A stretch of DNA of 64,000 bases from Anaerobacillus alkaliphilus (GTDB taxonomy: Bacteria > Bacillota > Bacilli > Bacillales > Anaerobacillaceae), in assembly GCF_004116265.1 (NCBI RefSeq), contig NZ_QOUX01000046.1:682001-746000 (forward strand), given 5' to 3'. Both the position numbers and the translations under genes were made by a program. Below are positions 52,129 through 61,554 of this stretch, piece by piece. Under the pieces are notes generated by a model. That model had not been told where the DNA came from. It made no database searches and was given only the letters and a program-made list of their open reading frames with translations. Numbering within the stretch: position 1 is the first letter of the stretch; each line of letters starts with the position of its first letter.

Positions 52129-52920
52129 TTATGCTAAGTAACTTCTAATTTCTGCACTTAATCCTGGGCGAGAAAATAATGTAGTAGAAGTGTTTGTCAT
52201 ATCTATTTCATGACCTTCTAATGTAGTGGCTTCTCCCCCTAGCTCTCTTAAGATGACAATTCCTGCCCCTATGTCCCATGGAGATAAGCGGAAGTCTATA
52301 TAAGCATCTAGCCTGCCAACAGCAATCCAGGCAATTTCTAAAGCAGCAGAACCAATGTAACGTATCCCACGTGCATTTTCTACAATTGGAAATAACTTTT
52401 TCTCTTCAATTTTTTCATTAGGAATTGTCCAAAGACTATTCACACTAATTAACGCCTCTTGAAGTTTACAAGCTTTTAGAGACTCAATTCTTTCATCATT
52501 TAGATAAGCTCCATGACCTTTTAATGCTGAAAAAAGCTCATCCTTAATTGGATCATAAATAATTCCTATCACTGGTTGTCCTTTATCATAAAACGCAACA
52601 GAAATGGCAAAATTCATTTTTTGATTTACAAAGTTTGTTGTTCCATCAATAGGGTCAATTACCCAAACTTCCGACTCTGCAAATACATAATCTTGACTTG
52701 CAACAGTTCCCTCTTCCCCTAATATCATGTGACTCGGATATATCTCATTAATTTTTTGAGCGAAGAGCTGCTCTATTTCACGGTCTTTTTTTGTAACAAG
52801 ATCAGATGCCGAGGTTTTAAATTCTACTTCAATTGCTTGTTTTAAGCTTTCTCGTAAGTTTTCACCTGCTTCTTTTGTCCAGTTCTTAGCATTTTCAAAT
52901 ATCATTTCATAATTCAACAT
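52129..52920 (-). CDS. Inositol-monophosphatase family phosphatase
   Basis: A 263-residue magnesium-dependent phosphatase of the IMPase/SuhB family. The metal-binding motifs are ILGEEGT, WVIDPIDGTTNFVN and SPWDIGAG, all intact. Relatives hydrolyse inositol phosphates, PAP, fructose bisphosphate or nucleotide-derived phosphates; B. subtilis YktC is similar. Position between minD and phnD, in a block foreign to this conserved cluster, hints at a role in phosphate salvage, but that is only inference. Confidence 0.88.
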   Translation of the reverse strand: MLNYEMIFENAKNWTKEAGENLRESLKQAIEVEFKTSASDLVTKKDREIEQLFAQKINEIYPSHMILGEEGTVASQDYVFAESEVWVIDPIDGTTNFVNQKMNFAISVAFYDKGQPVIGIIYDPIKDELFSALKGHGAYLNDERIESLKACKLQEALISVNSLWTIPNEKIEEKKLFPIVENARGIRYIGSAALEIAWIAVGRLDAYIDFRLSPWDIGAGIVILRELGGEATTLEGHEIDMTNTSTTLFSRPGLSAEIRSYLA

Positions 52921-52985
52921 TTATCACCTCAATAATAATCTTTCCTTTTAAAAATTGGTATTCCATTCCAGAAAAAATAGAAAAA

Positions 52986-53007
52986 GCTAGCAAGACTCCT
53001 CGCTAAC
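52986..53007 (-). terminator. Terminator after minD
   Basis: GCTAGCAAG and CTCGCTAAC form an imperfect stem, followed by TTTTTC on the minus strand. Confidence 0.7.
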
Positions 53008-53051
53008 TTTCAATACTACCTATCATACTACACTTTTTATTTTTCGACAAA

Positions 53052-53852
53052 TTAAGCTCTCATCCCAAAGAACTTTTTCATTTTTGAAAGCATTCCTTTG
53101 TCCTGATCTAAGGACATAAGTGGAACGGATTCTCCTAATATACGTCTAGCTATGTTTCGATAAGCAATAGACGCTCGACTCGTTGGTTGAAAAGCAATCG
53201 GTTCACCTTTGTTCGATGCTTTAATAACATCATCGTCATCAGCTACAATCCCTATAAGCTCAATTGCTAAAATTGAAACAATCTCATCTACATCTAACAT
53301 GTCACCATTTTTCATCATATGACTGCGAATTCGGTTCACTACTAGTTTTGGTGGATCTATATTTTCTTCTTGCTCTAGTAGGCCAATAATTCGATCAGCA
53401 TCACGAACAGCAGAGGTTTCTGGTGTAGTAACTACAATCGCTTTATCAGCTCCAGCAACAGCATTTTTAAAGCCTTGTTCAATCCCTGCTGGGCAATCGA
53501 TGATAACATAGTCGTAGTCCTCTTTTAATTCCTTTACAATCATTTTCATTTGCTCTGGATTTACTGCTAATTTATCTTTTGTTTGTGCTGCTGGCAAGAG
53601 CATTAAACACTCAAAGCGCTTGTCCTTAATAAGAGCTTGATGCAGTTTGCAACGCTCTTCTACAACATCAACAATATCATAAATAATTCGGTTTTCTAAT
53701 CCCATAACCACATCAAGATTACGAAGACCAATGTCAGTATCAACTAAACAGACTCTCTTCCCCGAAAGCGCAAGGGCAGTACCAATATTTGCAGATGTAG
53801 TTGTTTTTCCAACTCCGCCTTTCCCAGAAGTAATTACAATCGCCTCTCCCAT
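53052..53852 (-). CDS. minD: Septum-site ATPase MinD
   Basis: Membrane-associated ATPase that recruits MinC and blocks polar division. It has 266 residues. The deviant Walker A motif is SGKGGVGKTTTS (residues 9-20), with VCLVDTDIGLRNLDVVMG and VIIDCPAGIEQG further on. The C-terminal amphipathic membrane helix is MLSKMKKFFGMR. It is separated from minC by 121 bp that hold a repeat element, whereas minC and minD are usually tightly linked. Confidence 0.97.
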   Translation of the reverse strand: MGEAIVITSGKGGVGKTTTSANIGTALALSGKRVCLVDTDIGLRNLDVVMGLENRIIYDIVDVVEERCKLHQALIKDKRFECLMLLPAAQTKDKLAVNPEQMKMIVKELKEDYDYVIIDCPAGIEQGFKNAVAGADKAIVVTTPETSAVRDADRIIGLLEQEENIDPPKLVVNRIRSHMMKNGDMLDVDEIVSILAIELIGIVADDDDVIKASNKGEPIAFQPTSRASIAYRNIARRILGESVPLMSLDQDKGMLSKMKKFFGMRA

Positions 53853-53875
53853 GCGAAACTCCCCTTTCTAAATTC

Positions 53876-53975
53876 AATGTAGAATTTAGAATGTAGAGTG
53901 TAGAATTGTTGTAAGTTTTGCTTAGAGCATAACTTTTACCCATTCTACATTTTACATTTTTCATTCTACATTTCT
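53876..53975. repeat. Dispersed 7-bp-repeat element, copy 4, inside the minCD operon
   Basis: AATGTAGAATTTAGAATGTA and GTGTAGAATTG face ATTCTACATTTTACATTT and ATTCTACATTTCTACG at the other end, so the copy is an imperfect inverted repeat around TTTTGCTTAGAGCATAAC. It fills the minC-minD gap. The minC stop codon is the TAG of its first unit (ACG TAG AAATGTAG). Confidence 0.85.
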
Positions 53976-54645
53976 ACGTTGTTATGTTTGTAATCCCGGG
54001 ACGTATCTTCCCTAGGTGTTGTATTTTTTCAATAGCTATTTGATGATCTGAACCTACATAGGCGAATTCCATCTCGTGGGTGTCGTCATCTTTTGTATCC
54101 GGAGCACGGCTAACAATATCTGCAATCCGTAATTGTGAAGGCTCCATTTTTGAAGCTGAGATGATCGCTTCTTTATCTCCATCAATACCTGCATGGGCAA
54201 TTCCACGTAAGACACCTAGAATATATATGTTCCCGGTAGCCAGTACCGTTCCACCAGGGTTCACATCACCTATAAGTAATATATTTCCAGTAAACGTCAA
54301 TACTTGTCCCGAGCGAACCACTTTTACGAGTGTCGTCGTTTGTGCTTCTTTTCGGATAAGTTCTGCCTCTTCTTTTGTCATTACATTTGATTCAATTTGG
54401 GTAATAACAAAACTTTTTTGTCCACTAATAACCGCTGTTAACTTTTGTTTGTGTTCATCTGATAAATACCGATGACCTACTGAAACCTTAACATTTACTG
54501 CAGGTCCTTCTGATATTTGTGGGTAATTTGAGGAAAGCTTTTCTTCGAGCTCACTAACTAGTTCAGAAAACGAACATTCGTCGTCTAAAATTAAGATTAG
54601 GCCTTCTTTGGTTCCTCTTATCGTTACGTAGTTTGTTTTTACCAT
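53974..54645 (-). CDS. minC: Septum-site inhibitor MinC
   Basis: Inhibits FtsZ assembly away from midcell with MinD. It has 223 residues: N-terminal domain (about 1-95) and C-terminal right-handed beta-helix (about 105-205) with GNILLIGDVNPGGTVLATGNIYILG, the typical beta-helix glycines (split: LLIGDVNPGGTVLATGN). Next to mreD in the classical order. The stop codon falls inside a repeat element. Confidence 0.95.
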   Translation of the reverse strand: MVKTNYVTIRGTKEGLILILDDECSFSELVSELEEKLSSNYPQISEGPAVNVKVSVGHRYLSDEHKQKLTAVISGQKSFVITQIESNVMTKEEAELIRKEAQTTTLVKVVRSGQVLTFTGNILLIGDVNPGGTVLATGNIYILGVLRGIAHAGIDGDKEAIISASKMEPSQLRIADIVSRAPDTKDDDTHEMEFAYVGSDHQIAIEKIQHLGKIRPGITNITT

Positions 54646-54675
54646 GGTCCAAAGTTCACCTCAACTTTGTTTTAT

Positions 54676-55236
54676 TCAACGTTGCCACCTGAAATCCCTT
54701 TTTCTTTTATGGATTTTTTCTTCAATATCGTCTTTATTTTGTAAGAAAATTAATAACTTTCGTAATGGAAAGGAAAAAATTATTAAAAAGACAGTATTTA
54801 CGATCAGACTTGGCATCAAACGCTCATAAAAAAATAGATTATGAAGAATTGTTGTAATACCAATCATAGAGTATATTCCATATACTAGGTAATCTAAAAG
54901 GATCGTCCCAAAAACAGCTGTAATGATTAATAGAAACAGATTTTTTTGGAAAACTTTAAAAGAAAAACCGAGTAAATATGTAATGAAAGCCATACTAAAC
55001 ATATAAACACCTAATACATGCGTGTATATGACATCTTGAAGCAAACCCAGGACCAAAGCATATACGGTACCTGTCGTTCTCCCAAAAAATATAGCAACAA
55101 TAATGACTACTACAAAAGCAAAACGAGGAATGATAATATAGTCTGACCCAAATCTTTCAGGGGTTATAATTTGCATAATCGTTCCTTCAATGATAAACAG
55201 AAGAAAAATAATAAAAGGAAGAAGAAAACGTTGCAT
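54676..55236 (-). CDS. mreD: Rod-shape protein MreD
   Basis: Membrane partner of MreB and MreC in the elongation complex. It has 186 residues with about five helices, starting MQRFLLPFIIFLLFIIEGTI. It starts at the mreC stop codon (TAATG) and is followed 30 bp later by minC. Assigned by position and membrane topology; the sequence of MreD is weakly conserved. Confidence 0.92.
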   Translation of the reverse strand: MQRFLLPFIIFLLFIIEGTIMQIITPERFGSDYIIIPRFAFVVVIIVAIFFGRTTGTVYALVLGLLQDVIYTHVLGVYMFSMAFITYLLGFSFKVFQKNLFLLIITAVFGTILLDYLVYGIYSMIGITTILHNLFFYERLMPSLIVNTVFLIIFSFPLRKLLIFLQNKDDIEEKIHKRKRDFRWQR

Positions 55237-56114
55237 TAGTCTTCCTCCTCTTCTACTAAAATTCTTTCATCTATAGCTGGTGCATTTCGTTTAATGATCA
55301 TAACATAATCTAAATTATGGAAACTTGCTGACGGTTCAACAAAAGCATTTTTCGTTAACCCATACTCGTCAGCTTCAACCCGAACAACTTTCCCCACTAA
55401 TAATCCACGCGGGAATATCCCGCCTAATCCAGATGTTACAACTGTTTGACCTTCTTCAATTTCTGCATCTGCTTCAATCTTTCGAAGCATCAATGCACCA
55501 GTTTGCTCATCGAATCCTTCAATAAATCCAAAAACTTCAGTTTCTTCACCATCAACCATTGCCGATATCCTGTTTGTACGATCATGATCTCTTAGAAGTT
55601 GGACAGTGGAAGTAAATTGAGAGACATGCCTCACCTTTCCAACTAATCCCTTGGACGTGATTACAGCCATATCTCGTTCAATCCCATCTTGCTCTCCTTT
55701 ATTTATCCCAACAAACTCATTCCAGCGGTCTGGAGAACGATGAATGACAAGAGCAGGTATGATGTTGTAATCATATAAACTCTCTTTAATATCTAGTGCT
55801 TCTTTAAGTTGTTCATTTTGTCGTCGTAGTACATTTACTTCAACAGCCGTTTGTGCATATTGATCTAAATGTGTTTTTAATACTCGATTTTCATCGTAAA
55901 TGTTTCTCATTTCATTTACATTCTCAAAGAAACCCGCTACATAAAGAGCGGGTTGTTTAAACATGGTTTGGACCCAACCTACTGAATCTTTCATAAACTG
56001 TTCGGGCCATGTTAAGCTTCGTCGATCACTCATGGAATAGCCTATTAATGCCACCAACAGAATTATACTAACGAGAAGCACTATTAGTCTTTTATTTGAA
56101 AAAAATTGGGGCAT
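55236..56114 (-). CDS. mreC: Rod-shape protein MreC
   Basis: Links MreB filaments to the cell-wall synthesis enzymes. It has 292 residues from the ATG at 56114 (MPQFFSNKRL); a GTG three codons earlier also exists. A single N-terminal helix (about 9-26), a coiled coil (about 60-105, with NVLRRQNEQLKEALDI) and a beta-rich C-terminal domain with VITSKGLVGKVRHVSQFTS and TSGLGGIFPRGLLVGKV follow. It is between mreB and mreD with short gaps. Confidence 0.95.
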   Translation of the reverse strand: MPQFFSNKRLIVLLVSIILLVALIGYSMSDRRSLTWPEQFMKDSVGWVQTMFKQPALYVAGFFENVNEMRNIYDENRVLKTHLDQYAQTAVEVNVLRRQNEQLKEALDIKESLYDYNIIPALVIHRSPDRWNEFVGINKGEQDGIERDMAVITSKGLVGKVRHVSQFTSTVQLLRDHDRTNRISAMVDGEETEVFGFIEGFDEQTGALMLRKIEADAEIEEGQTVVTSGLGGIFPRGLLVGKVVRVEADEYGLTKNAFVEPSASFHNLDYVMIIKRNAPAIDERILVEEEED

Positions 56115-56127
56115 TGAACACACCTAC

Positions 56128-57165
56128 TTACTTACGATTTGAACGAACGGTAATTCCTGCCTTAGAACGGAATAAATGAAGGTTTTCTAATGCCCTTCCT
56201 GTTCCAATAGCAACACAATCTAATGGATTTTCAGCAACTAACACAGGCATATGCGTCTGATCACTTAAGACACGGTCAAGGTTACGTAATAACCCACCAC
56301 CACCTGTTAGCACAATTCCACGATCCATAATATCAGCAGCTAGTTCAGGTGGAGACTTCTCCAACGTATTCTTCACCGCTTCAATAATCGTACTTACTGT
56401 ATCTTCTAATGCTTCAGCAATTTCACGTGCAGTAATCGTAATTGTCTTTGGTAGACCTGTTACTAAATCACGACCGCGAATTTCCATATCATCGATACCT
56501 TCAGGAATACCAGCCGAACCAATTTCAAACTTAACTGCTTCTGCTGTCCGCTCACCGATCATTAGATTATAGGTCTTCTTAATGTACTGAATAATTGCAT
56601 CATCCATTTCATCACCAGCAACACGGATGGATTGACTTGTAACAATACCTCCAAGTGAGATAATTGCTACTTCTGTCGTACCACCACCGATATCAACTAC
56701 CATACTTCCAGTTGGTTCCCACACAGGTAAATCTGCGCCAATAGCTGCTGCAAAAGGCTCCTCAATCGTATATGCCTCTCTCGCTCCTGCTTGCTTCGTA
56801 GCGTCTTCAACTGCTCTCTTCTCAACCGCTGTAATCCCAGATGGAACACAAACCATTACATTCGGTTTACGGGTAAAAATTGAACGGTTACGTTGAGCCT
56901 GTCTGATGAAGTACTTCATCATTGTTGCTGTCGTATCAAAATCAGCAATAACACCATCTTTCATTGGACGAACCGCCACAATATTCCCTGGTGTACGACC
57001 GATCATGTTTTTCGCGTCATTTCCTACTGCTTCAATTGTTCCTGTATCTGTTCTAATCGCTACTACAGAAGGTTCACGAACGATAATTCCTTTTCCCTTC
57101 ACATACACTAGCGTATTAGCTGTGCCTAAATCTATTCCTAAATCTTTTGAAAAACCACCAAACAT
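56128..57165 (-). CDS. mreB: Rod-shape actin-like protein MreB
   Basis: Actin-like ATPase that guides lateral wall synthesis. It has 345 residues. The nucleotide-binding motifs are [15 protein letters not shown] (residues 11-25), [16 protein letters not shown] and [14 protein letters not shown]. The N-terminus [12 protein letters not shown] and the length match Bacillus MreB. It is the first gene of mreBCD-minCD, 208 bp after radC; the gap carries a repeat element. Confidence 0.98.
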   Translation of the reverse strand: MFGGFSKDLGIDLGTANTLVYVKGKGIIVREPSVVAIRTDTGTIEAVGNDAKNMIGRTPGNIVAVRPMKDGVIADFDTTATMMKYFIRQAQRNRSIFTRKPNVMVCVPSGITAVEKRAVEDATKQAGAREAYTIEEPFAAAIGADLPVWEPTGSMVVDIGGGTTEVAIISLGGIVTSQSIRVAGDEMDDAIIQYIKKTYNLMIGERTAEAVKFEIGSAGIPEGIDDMEIRGRDLVTGLPKTITITAREIAEALEDTVSTIIEAVKNTLEKSPPELAADIMDRGIVLTGGGGLLRNLDRVLSDQTHMPVLVAENPLDCVAIGTGRALENLHLFRSKAGITVRSNRK

Positions 57166-57285
57166 CTATGTATCTCCCTTCAATGGAAAGCATAAGCTCA
57201 TTTAAGTAAATTCTGGTTGCTTAATTAAAATCCATAACCTTTATTATACTGAAAAAAATTGAAAAAGAACAGTAATTTTAATTAT

Positions 57286-57373
57286 CAATTTTGAATTATG
57301 GATTGTGACAGATGATGCCAAGCTTCGAAGCAGAGCAATATCAATTCAGAATTCCGTAATTCACAATTCCACA
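57286..57373. repeat. Dispersed 7-bp-repeat element, copy 5
   Basis: TTTTGAATTATGGATTGTGA on one side and AATTCAGAATTCCGTAATTC followed by CACAATTCC on the other flank the core AAGCTTCGAAGCAGAG. It lies between mreB and radC and starts immediately after the radC stop codon TAA. Confidence 0.8.
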
Positions 57374-58063
57374 TTATACGTAGCCTTTTTCCTTCAAGCT
57401 AACAAATTTTCTGTCCCCGATAATGATATGGTCCAGCATTTCTATCCCGATGACTTTTCCTGTTTCAACTAAGCGTTTTGTGACTTCTATGTCCTCTTTA
57501 CTCGGTGCTGGGTCACCACTAGGATGATTATGCAAACAAATGATGGATGCTGCAGAATGTCGAAACGCTTCTTTAAAAACCTCTCTTGGATGAACGATAG
57601 ATGCATTTAAGCTCCCGATAAAAATTGTCTTCTTGTGAATGACGTGATTTTTTGTATTTAGATAGAGGGCTACAAAATGCTCTTGCGTTAAAAAACGCAT
57701 ATCCTCCATCATAAAGCGTGATACGTCTTCGGGAGAACGAATAATAATACGATCCTCTTGTTGAAATTTATGGACCCTACTTCCAAGTTCTAGAGCAGCC
57801 AGTAATTGAACAGCTTTGGAATTCCCGATTCCTTTAATCTTGGTCAGTTCATCAACTGAGGACTCTCTCAAGAACCTTAGGCCTTGAAAGTCATATAAAA
57901 TTCGTTGTGCCAACTGCAATACTGACTCTTCCCTAGTCCCAGTACCTAAGATGATCGCAATTAGCTCTTGATTTGTTAGTACGTGTACCCCTTCTTTTAA
58001 CATCTTTTCCCTTGGCCTTTCTTCTGTTGGAACGTCACGAATCATAAGTGGCTTTACTCCCAT
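57374..58063 (-). CDS. radC: RadC/YsxA JAB-domain protein
   Basis: A 229-residue protein: N-terminal helix-hairpin-helix (about 60-95, IKGIGNSKAVQLLAALELG) and a C-terminal JAB1/MPN domain with the metal motif HNHPSGDPAPSKED (near residue 178). The name RadC is historical; no repair role is established in Bacillus. The order maf-radC-mreB is the conserved one. It ends directly at a repeat element. Confidence 0.94.
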   Translation of the reverse strand: MGVKPLMIRDVPTEERPREKMLKEGVHVLTNQELIAIILGTGTREESVLQLAQRILYDFQGLRFLRESSVDELTKIKGIGNSKAVQLLAALELGSRVHKFQQEDRIIIRSPEDVSRFMMEDMRFLTQEHFVALYLNTKNHVIHKKTIFIGSLNASIVHPREVFKEAFRHSAASIICLHNHPSGDPAPSKEDIEVTKRLVETGKVIGIEMLDHIIIGDRKFVSLKEKGYV

Positions 58064-58114
58064 ACTTAAACTCCTCCTTTTACTGGGAGAAGCGACGTTA
58101 GAGGCAACTCCCGA

Positions 58115-58684
58115 TCACGAAATTGAATTTTGAAAGTTTTGTAACTCTCTCACTGTCCTCGCTAACGGTAAGCCTACAACGTTGAAGTAATCACCATTTA
58201 TTTTTTTTACAAATAACGCACCTAATCCTTGAATCCCATAGGAACCAGCCTTATCAAAAGGCTCGCCACTTGAAATATAGTCTTCAATTTCTGCAGTAGT
58301 AAGTTCCCAAAAGGATACAATCGTTCGTTCATGGAATACGATTGTTTTTTCCTTTGAAAGAATAGCTACACCTGTGTAGACGTCATGTTCATTCCCAGAT
58401 AATTGTTGTAGCATTTGAAAAGCCTCTTCTTCGTCCTTAGGCTTCCCTAAAATAGTTCCATTTATAGAAACAATTGTATCTGCTCCAATAATTATTGAAT
58501 CGTCAAAACGGCTAAATACATCTTGAGCTTTTCTTAACGATAGTTGCTCTACTACTTCTTCTGGATTTAGTGGTTCAGTGATGGTTTCGTCAACAGTGCT
58601 TGTGGAAATAGAGAATTGTAACTGCCCTTGTTCTAGCAGTTGTTTGCGGCGAGGTGAGCCTGAGGCTAAAATGAGTTTTTTCAC
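58115..58684 (-). CDS. maf: Maf-family nucleotide pyrophosphatase
   Basis: Hydrolyses non-canonical nucleoside triphosphates (dTTP/UTP class in relatives) and causes septation arrest when overproduced. It has 189 residues from the GTG at 58684 (KKLILASGSPRRKQLL), which follows AGGAGA; the longer frame is only an extension. The N-terminal motif SGSPRRKQLLEQ, the catalytic IIGADTIVSINGTILGKP (near residue 68) and the DKAGSYGIQG loop are intact. Conserved neighbour of radC. Confidence 0.95.
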   Translation of the reverse strand: MKKLILASGSPRRKQLLEQGQLQFSISTSTVDETITEPLNPEEVVEQLSLRKAQDVFSRFDDSIIIGADTIVSINGTILGKPKDEEEAFQMLQQLSGNEHDVYTGVAILSKEKTIVFHERTIVSFWELTTAEIEDYISSGEPFDKAGSYGIQGLGALFVKKINGDYFNVVGLPLARTVRELQNFQNSIS

Positions 58685-58805
58685 AGAAATTCTCCTTTGC
58701 TTCAATTTATCTGTAGATAAGAAAAAAGAACGAAAAAATTGTACAAAGGATACGTTTAGCATAGCAAATCATGTACAAAAATTTCAATTCTTTTTTCAAA
58801 AAAAA

Positions 58806-60224
58806 TTACTTTCTAAATAATAAATTTGCTCCAGCTATCCCTGGTGCAGTCATTTCATTGGCATCAAGAATAACGTTTAATTCTTCTTCTGATAGAATTC
58901 CTTTTTCTATACAAATTTCACGAACTGGCCGTTTTGTTTGGATGGCTTCTTTGGCTACCCTTGCCGCTACTTCATATCCGACATGTGGATTAATTGCTGT
59001 AATAATTCCGACACTGTTCTCAACCATTTCGCGGCAACGCTCAATGTTTGCAGTTATACCCTCAATACAATATTCTCTAAATACGTTCAAACCATTTTGA
59101 AGGATTGTTAATGATTGCAATAAATTAAAAACAAGAACTGGCTCCATCACGTTTAATTCCAGCTGTCCCGCTTCTGATGCTAGAGATATTGTATGGTCGT
59201 TTCCTATCACTTGGAACGAAATTTGGTTAATTACCTCTGCCATAACTGGATTAACCTTTCCTGGCATAATCGAAGAACCAGCCTGTCTAGGAGGTAAATT
59301 AATCTCATTTATACCAGTCAATGGACCTGAGCTCATGAGACGTAAATCATTAGCAATCTTCGATAAATTAATTGCTAAAATTTTTAACGCACTTGATAGT
59401 TCTGTATATGCATCGGTATTTTGCGTAGCATCAACCAAGTCCTCAGCATTTGTAAATGGCATTCCGGTATGCTCTGCAATATACTTCACAACAAGCGTTA
59501 TATACTCTGGTAATGCATTTAACCCTGTTCCGACAGCTGTTGCTCCCATGTTAATCTCATATAAATGATCAACAGAATTTTTAATCCGTTGTAAATCTCT
59601 AGAAAGAACTCTCGTATATGCTCCAAATTCCTGTCCGAGACGAATTGGAACGGCATCCTGCAAGTGAGTTCTGCCCATTTTTATCACTTGATCGAATTCC
59701 TTCGCTTTTCCTTGCATTGCCGAAATCAACTGTTCTAACGAACTAAGTAAACCTTTTGCTAGATGTAGTGAAGCAATATGTATTGCCGTCGGGAATGCAT
59801 CATTCGTTGATTGAGCCATATTGACATGGGTATTTGGACTAATTAACATATAATTCCCTTTTTCTCCACCCATAATTTCAATTGCCCTATTGGCAATTAC
59901 TTCATTTGCATTCATATTAAATGATGTTCCAGCCCCACCTTGAATAGAATCAACAACAAATTGATCTACAAGTTTTCCCTCGATAATTTCATCACTAGCT
60001 TGTACGATTGCTTCAGCGATCTTTTTATTTAAGACACCAACATCACTGTTTGCCATTGCTGCAGCTTTTTTTACGTAAGCAAATGCGCGAATTAATTCAC
60101 GGTGCGGTGGTATCCCTGTTATTGGGAAATTTTCAATGGCACGAGCCGTTTGAATTCCGTAGTAAGCAGTTTTTGGTATTTCCTTTTCTCCCATTAAGTC
60201 TCGTTCAATTCGAACATCTGACAT
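58806..60224 (-). CDS. aspA: Aspartate ammonia-lyase
   Basis: Converts aspartate to fumarate and ammonia. It has 472 residues from the ATG at 60224 (MSDVRIERDLMGEKE), preceded by GGAGG. The fumarase/aspartase signature GSSIMPGKVNPVMAE and the N-terminal PKTAYYGIQTARAIENFPITG (key part YYGIQTARAIENF) favour aspartase over fumarase. It stands alone between maf and spoIIB, where B. subtilis has no such gene, so it is an insertion in this cluster. It may feed fumarate to anaerobic metabolism, which would fit with fnr. Confidence 0.92.
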   Translation of the reverse strand: MSDVRIERDLMGEKEIPKTAYYGIQTARAIENFPITGIPPHRELIRAFAYVKKAAAMANSDVGVLNKKIAEAIVQASDEIIEGKLVDQFVVDSIQGGAGTSFNMNANEVIANRAIEIMGGEKGNYMLISPNTHVNMAQSTNDAFPTAIHIASLHLAKGLLSSLEQLISAMQGKAKEFDQVIKMGRTHLQDAVPIRLGQEFGAYTRVLSRDLQRIKNSVDHLYEINMGATAVGTGLNALPEYITLVVKYIAEHTGMPFTNAEDLVDATQNTDAYTELSSALKILAINLSKIANDLRLMSSGPLTGINEINLPPRQAGSSIMPGKVNPVMAEVINQISFQVIGNDHTISLASEAGQLELNVMEPVLVFNLLQSLTILQNGLNVFREYCIEGITANIERCREMVENSVGIITAINPHVGYEVAARVAKEAIQTKRPVREICIEKGILSEEELNVILDANEMTAPGIAGANLLFRK

Positions 60225-60353
60225 AAGTAGACCTCCATCTCTCTTAAAAACCATTTTTTCTTTTGAGTTAAACTACATTTTTATAGTATGTACCATTACT
60301 AGTTATAAATTGTAATTTTAGAAATGTCAAAGTAAATCATTTAGCTGAAAAAA

Positions 60354-60376
60354 AGAGCCAACGTTTCGTCGACTCT
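60354..60376 (-). terminator. Terminator after spoIIB
   Basis: AGAGCC and GACTCT with inner AACGT/ACGTT form a stem, followed by TTTTTTTCAG on the minus strand, right after the spoIIB stop codon. Confidence 0.75.
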
Positions 60377-60377
60377 T

Positions 60378-61481
60378 CTAAAGGTTTTTAATTAAGTTTT
60401 CATAAGCAAATAAACCATCGAGTAAATATTGCTGAGCTTTCCATAGGTTAGATTGATTATTGGTTGAAGCATACCCCTTAATACTCTCGTATGCCCCAGT
60501 TAAGGCGGTTTGAAAAATCACCGCATTTTGTTGATGAATATCGTTCGTCAGAAAAGGATCAACGATTGATATAAGTGTTTTATAAGTTTCAGTAAGTTCA
60601 TTCAAGGTTTCATCGGTAATAAGCGAACCGCCTGTCGCCATACCGTTTACCGCTAACAAAGTAAGCTGTTGATATAAGTCAACTCCCGTTTCAAGATAGG
60701 AGGCTTGTTCTTGAGTTTCAATAATCCCTGTAGCAGTTACTGCATATGGTTTTAAATATACCTCTTGTCCGTTTTCTCTATATTTTTCAGCCACGACTGC
60801 CGCTTGTTCTTTATCAAGACCTAGCCCAATAAATAAAAAGACCGGATCTGTATTCTGTGTCACTGCTGCTGCAAAACCTTGACTAATTAATTCCTGTGAC
60901 ACCTCTTGCCCTTTTTCTAGTAAAGAATAAGCGCCACCTTGCACCACTTCCACACCTAAGATTGGGATTTGCCCAGGCGTCATCACAATAGGTGCCTCTA
61001 CTTGAGGTTGCGATTGAACAGGTGTTGTGGTTGGAGTAACTAACGGATCTCCCTTTTCTCCTGTAAAAATCGTTAACATCATAAAGCCGAAACTCACACC
61101 AACAACAATCGCCGACAAGACAATGCCGATTAATCCTAATGGTAGAGATTTAAATTCAAAGTTTTGTTTTTTCTTTCGTTTCGTCGATGGAAGTTTTGGC
61201 GAATCTACACTTTTCCCATCATCCCAGTAAGGTCCTACCAACCTTTTTTTATCACGACGCCGTTCACCTATATCAACAACCTTAGTTGCAGGTTTTTTCT
61301 GTGAAGGATCAGATAAAATCCACTCAAATTCTTCTGAACGTTCTTCTTCTTGTGTAGCAGCAATCTCTTCATTTAATACTTCTTCATAAGCTTGCTTGTC
61401 CTTCTCGAGCTCTTCATATAACTTTTCTTTCCCATTTAAGACAATTGAAATTCGCCGGTCATTCTTCTTCGTATTGTCCAT
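60378..61481 (-). CDS. spoIIB: SpoIIB-like sporulation protein with SPOR-type repeat
   Basis: Needed for efficient septal wall thinning and engulfment in B. subtilis. It has 367 residues: a charged cytoplasmic part (about 1-110), one membrane helix (about 118-142), and an extracellular part with GVEVVQGGAYSLLEKGQEVS and the repeat of FLFIGLGLDKEQAAVVAEKY, features of the SPOR peptidoglycan-binding domain. It has weak overall conservation, as usual for SpoIIB, so position next to maf is important support. Single gene with a terminator. Confidence 0.85.
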   Translation of the reverse strand: MDNTKKNDRRISIVLNGKEKLYEELEKDKQAYEEVLNEEIAATQEEERSEEFEWILSDPSQKKPATKVVDIGERRRDKKRLVGPYWDDGKSVDSPKLPSTKRKKKQNFEFKSLPLGLIGIVLSAIVVGVSFGFMMLTIFTGEKGDPLVTPTTTPVQSQPQVEAPIVMTPGQIPILGVEVVQGGAYSLLEKGQEVSQELISQGFAAAVTQNTDPVFLFIGLGLDKEQAAVVAEKYRENGQEVYLKPYAVTATGIIETQEQASYLETGVDLYQQLTLLAVNGMATGGSLITDETLNELTETYKTLISIVDPFLTNDIHQQNAVIFQTALTGAYESIKGYASTNNQSNLWKAQQYLLDGLFAYENLIKNL

Positions 61482-61554
61482 CCTTCGCCAGCTCCTCTCT
61501 CCTTTTTCAATTTACTATAGTCTATTAAGTGAGTTTGATAGATAGAACTAGAAT

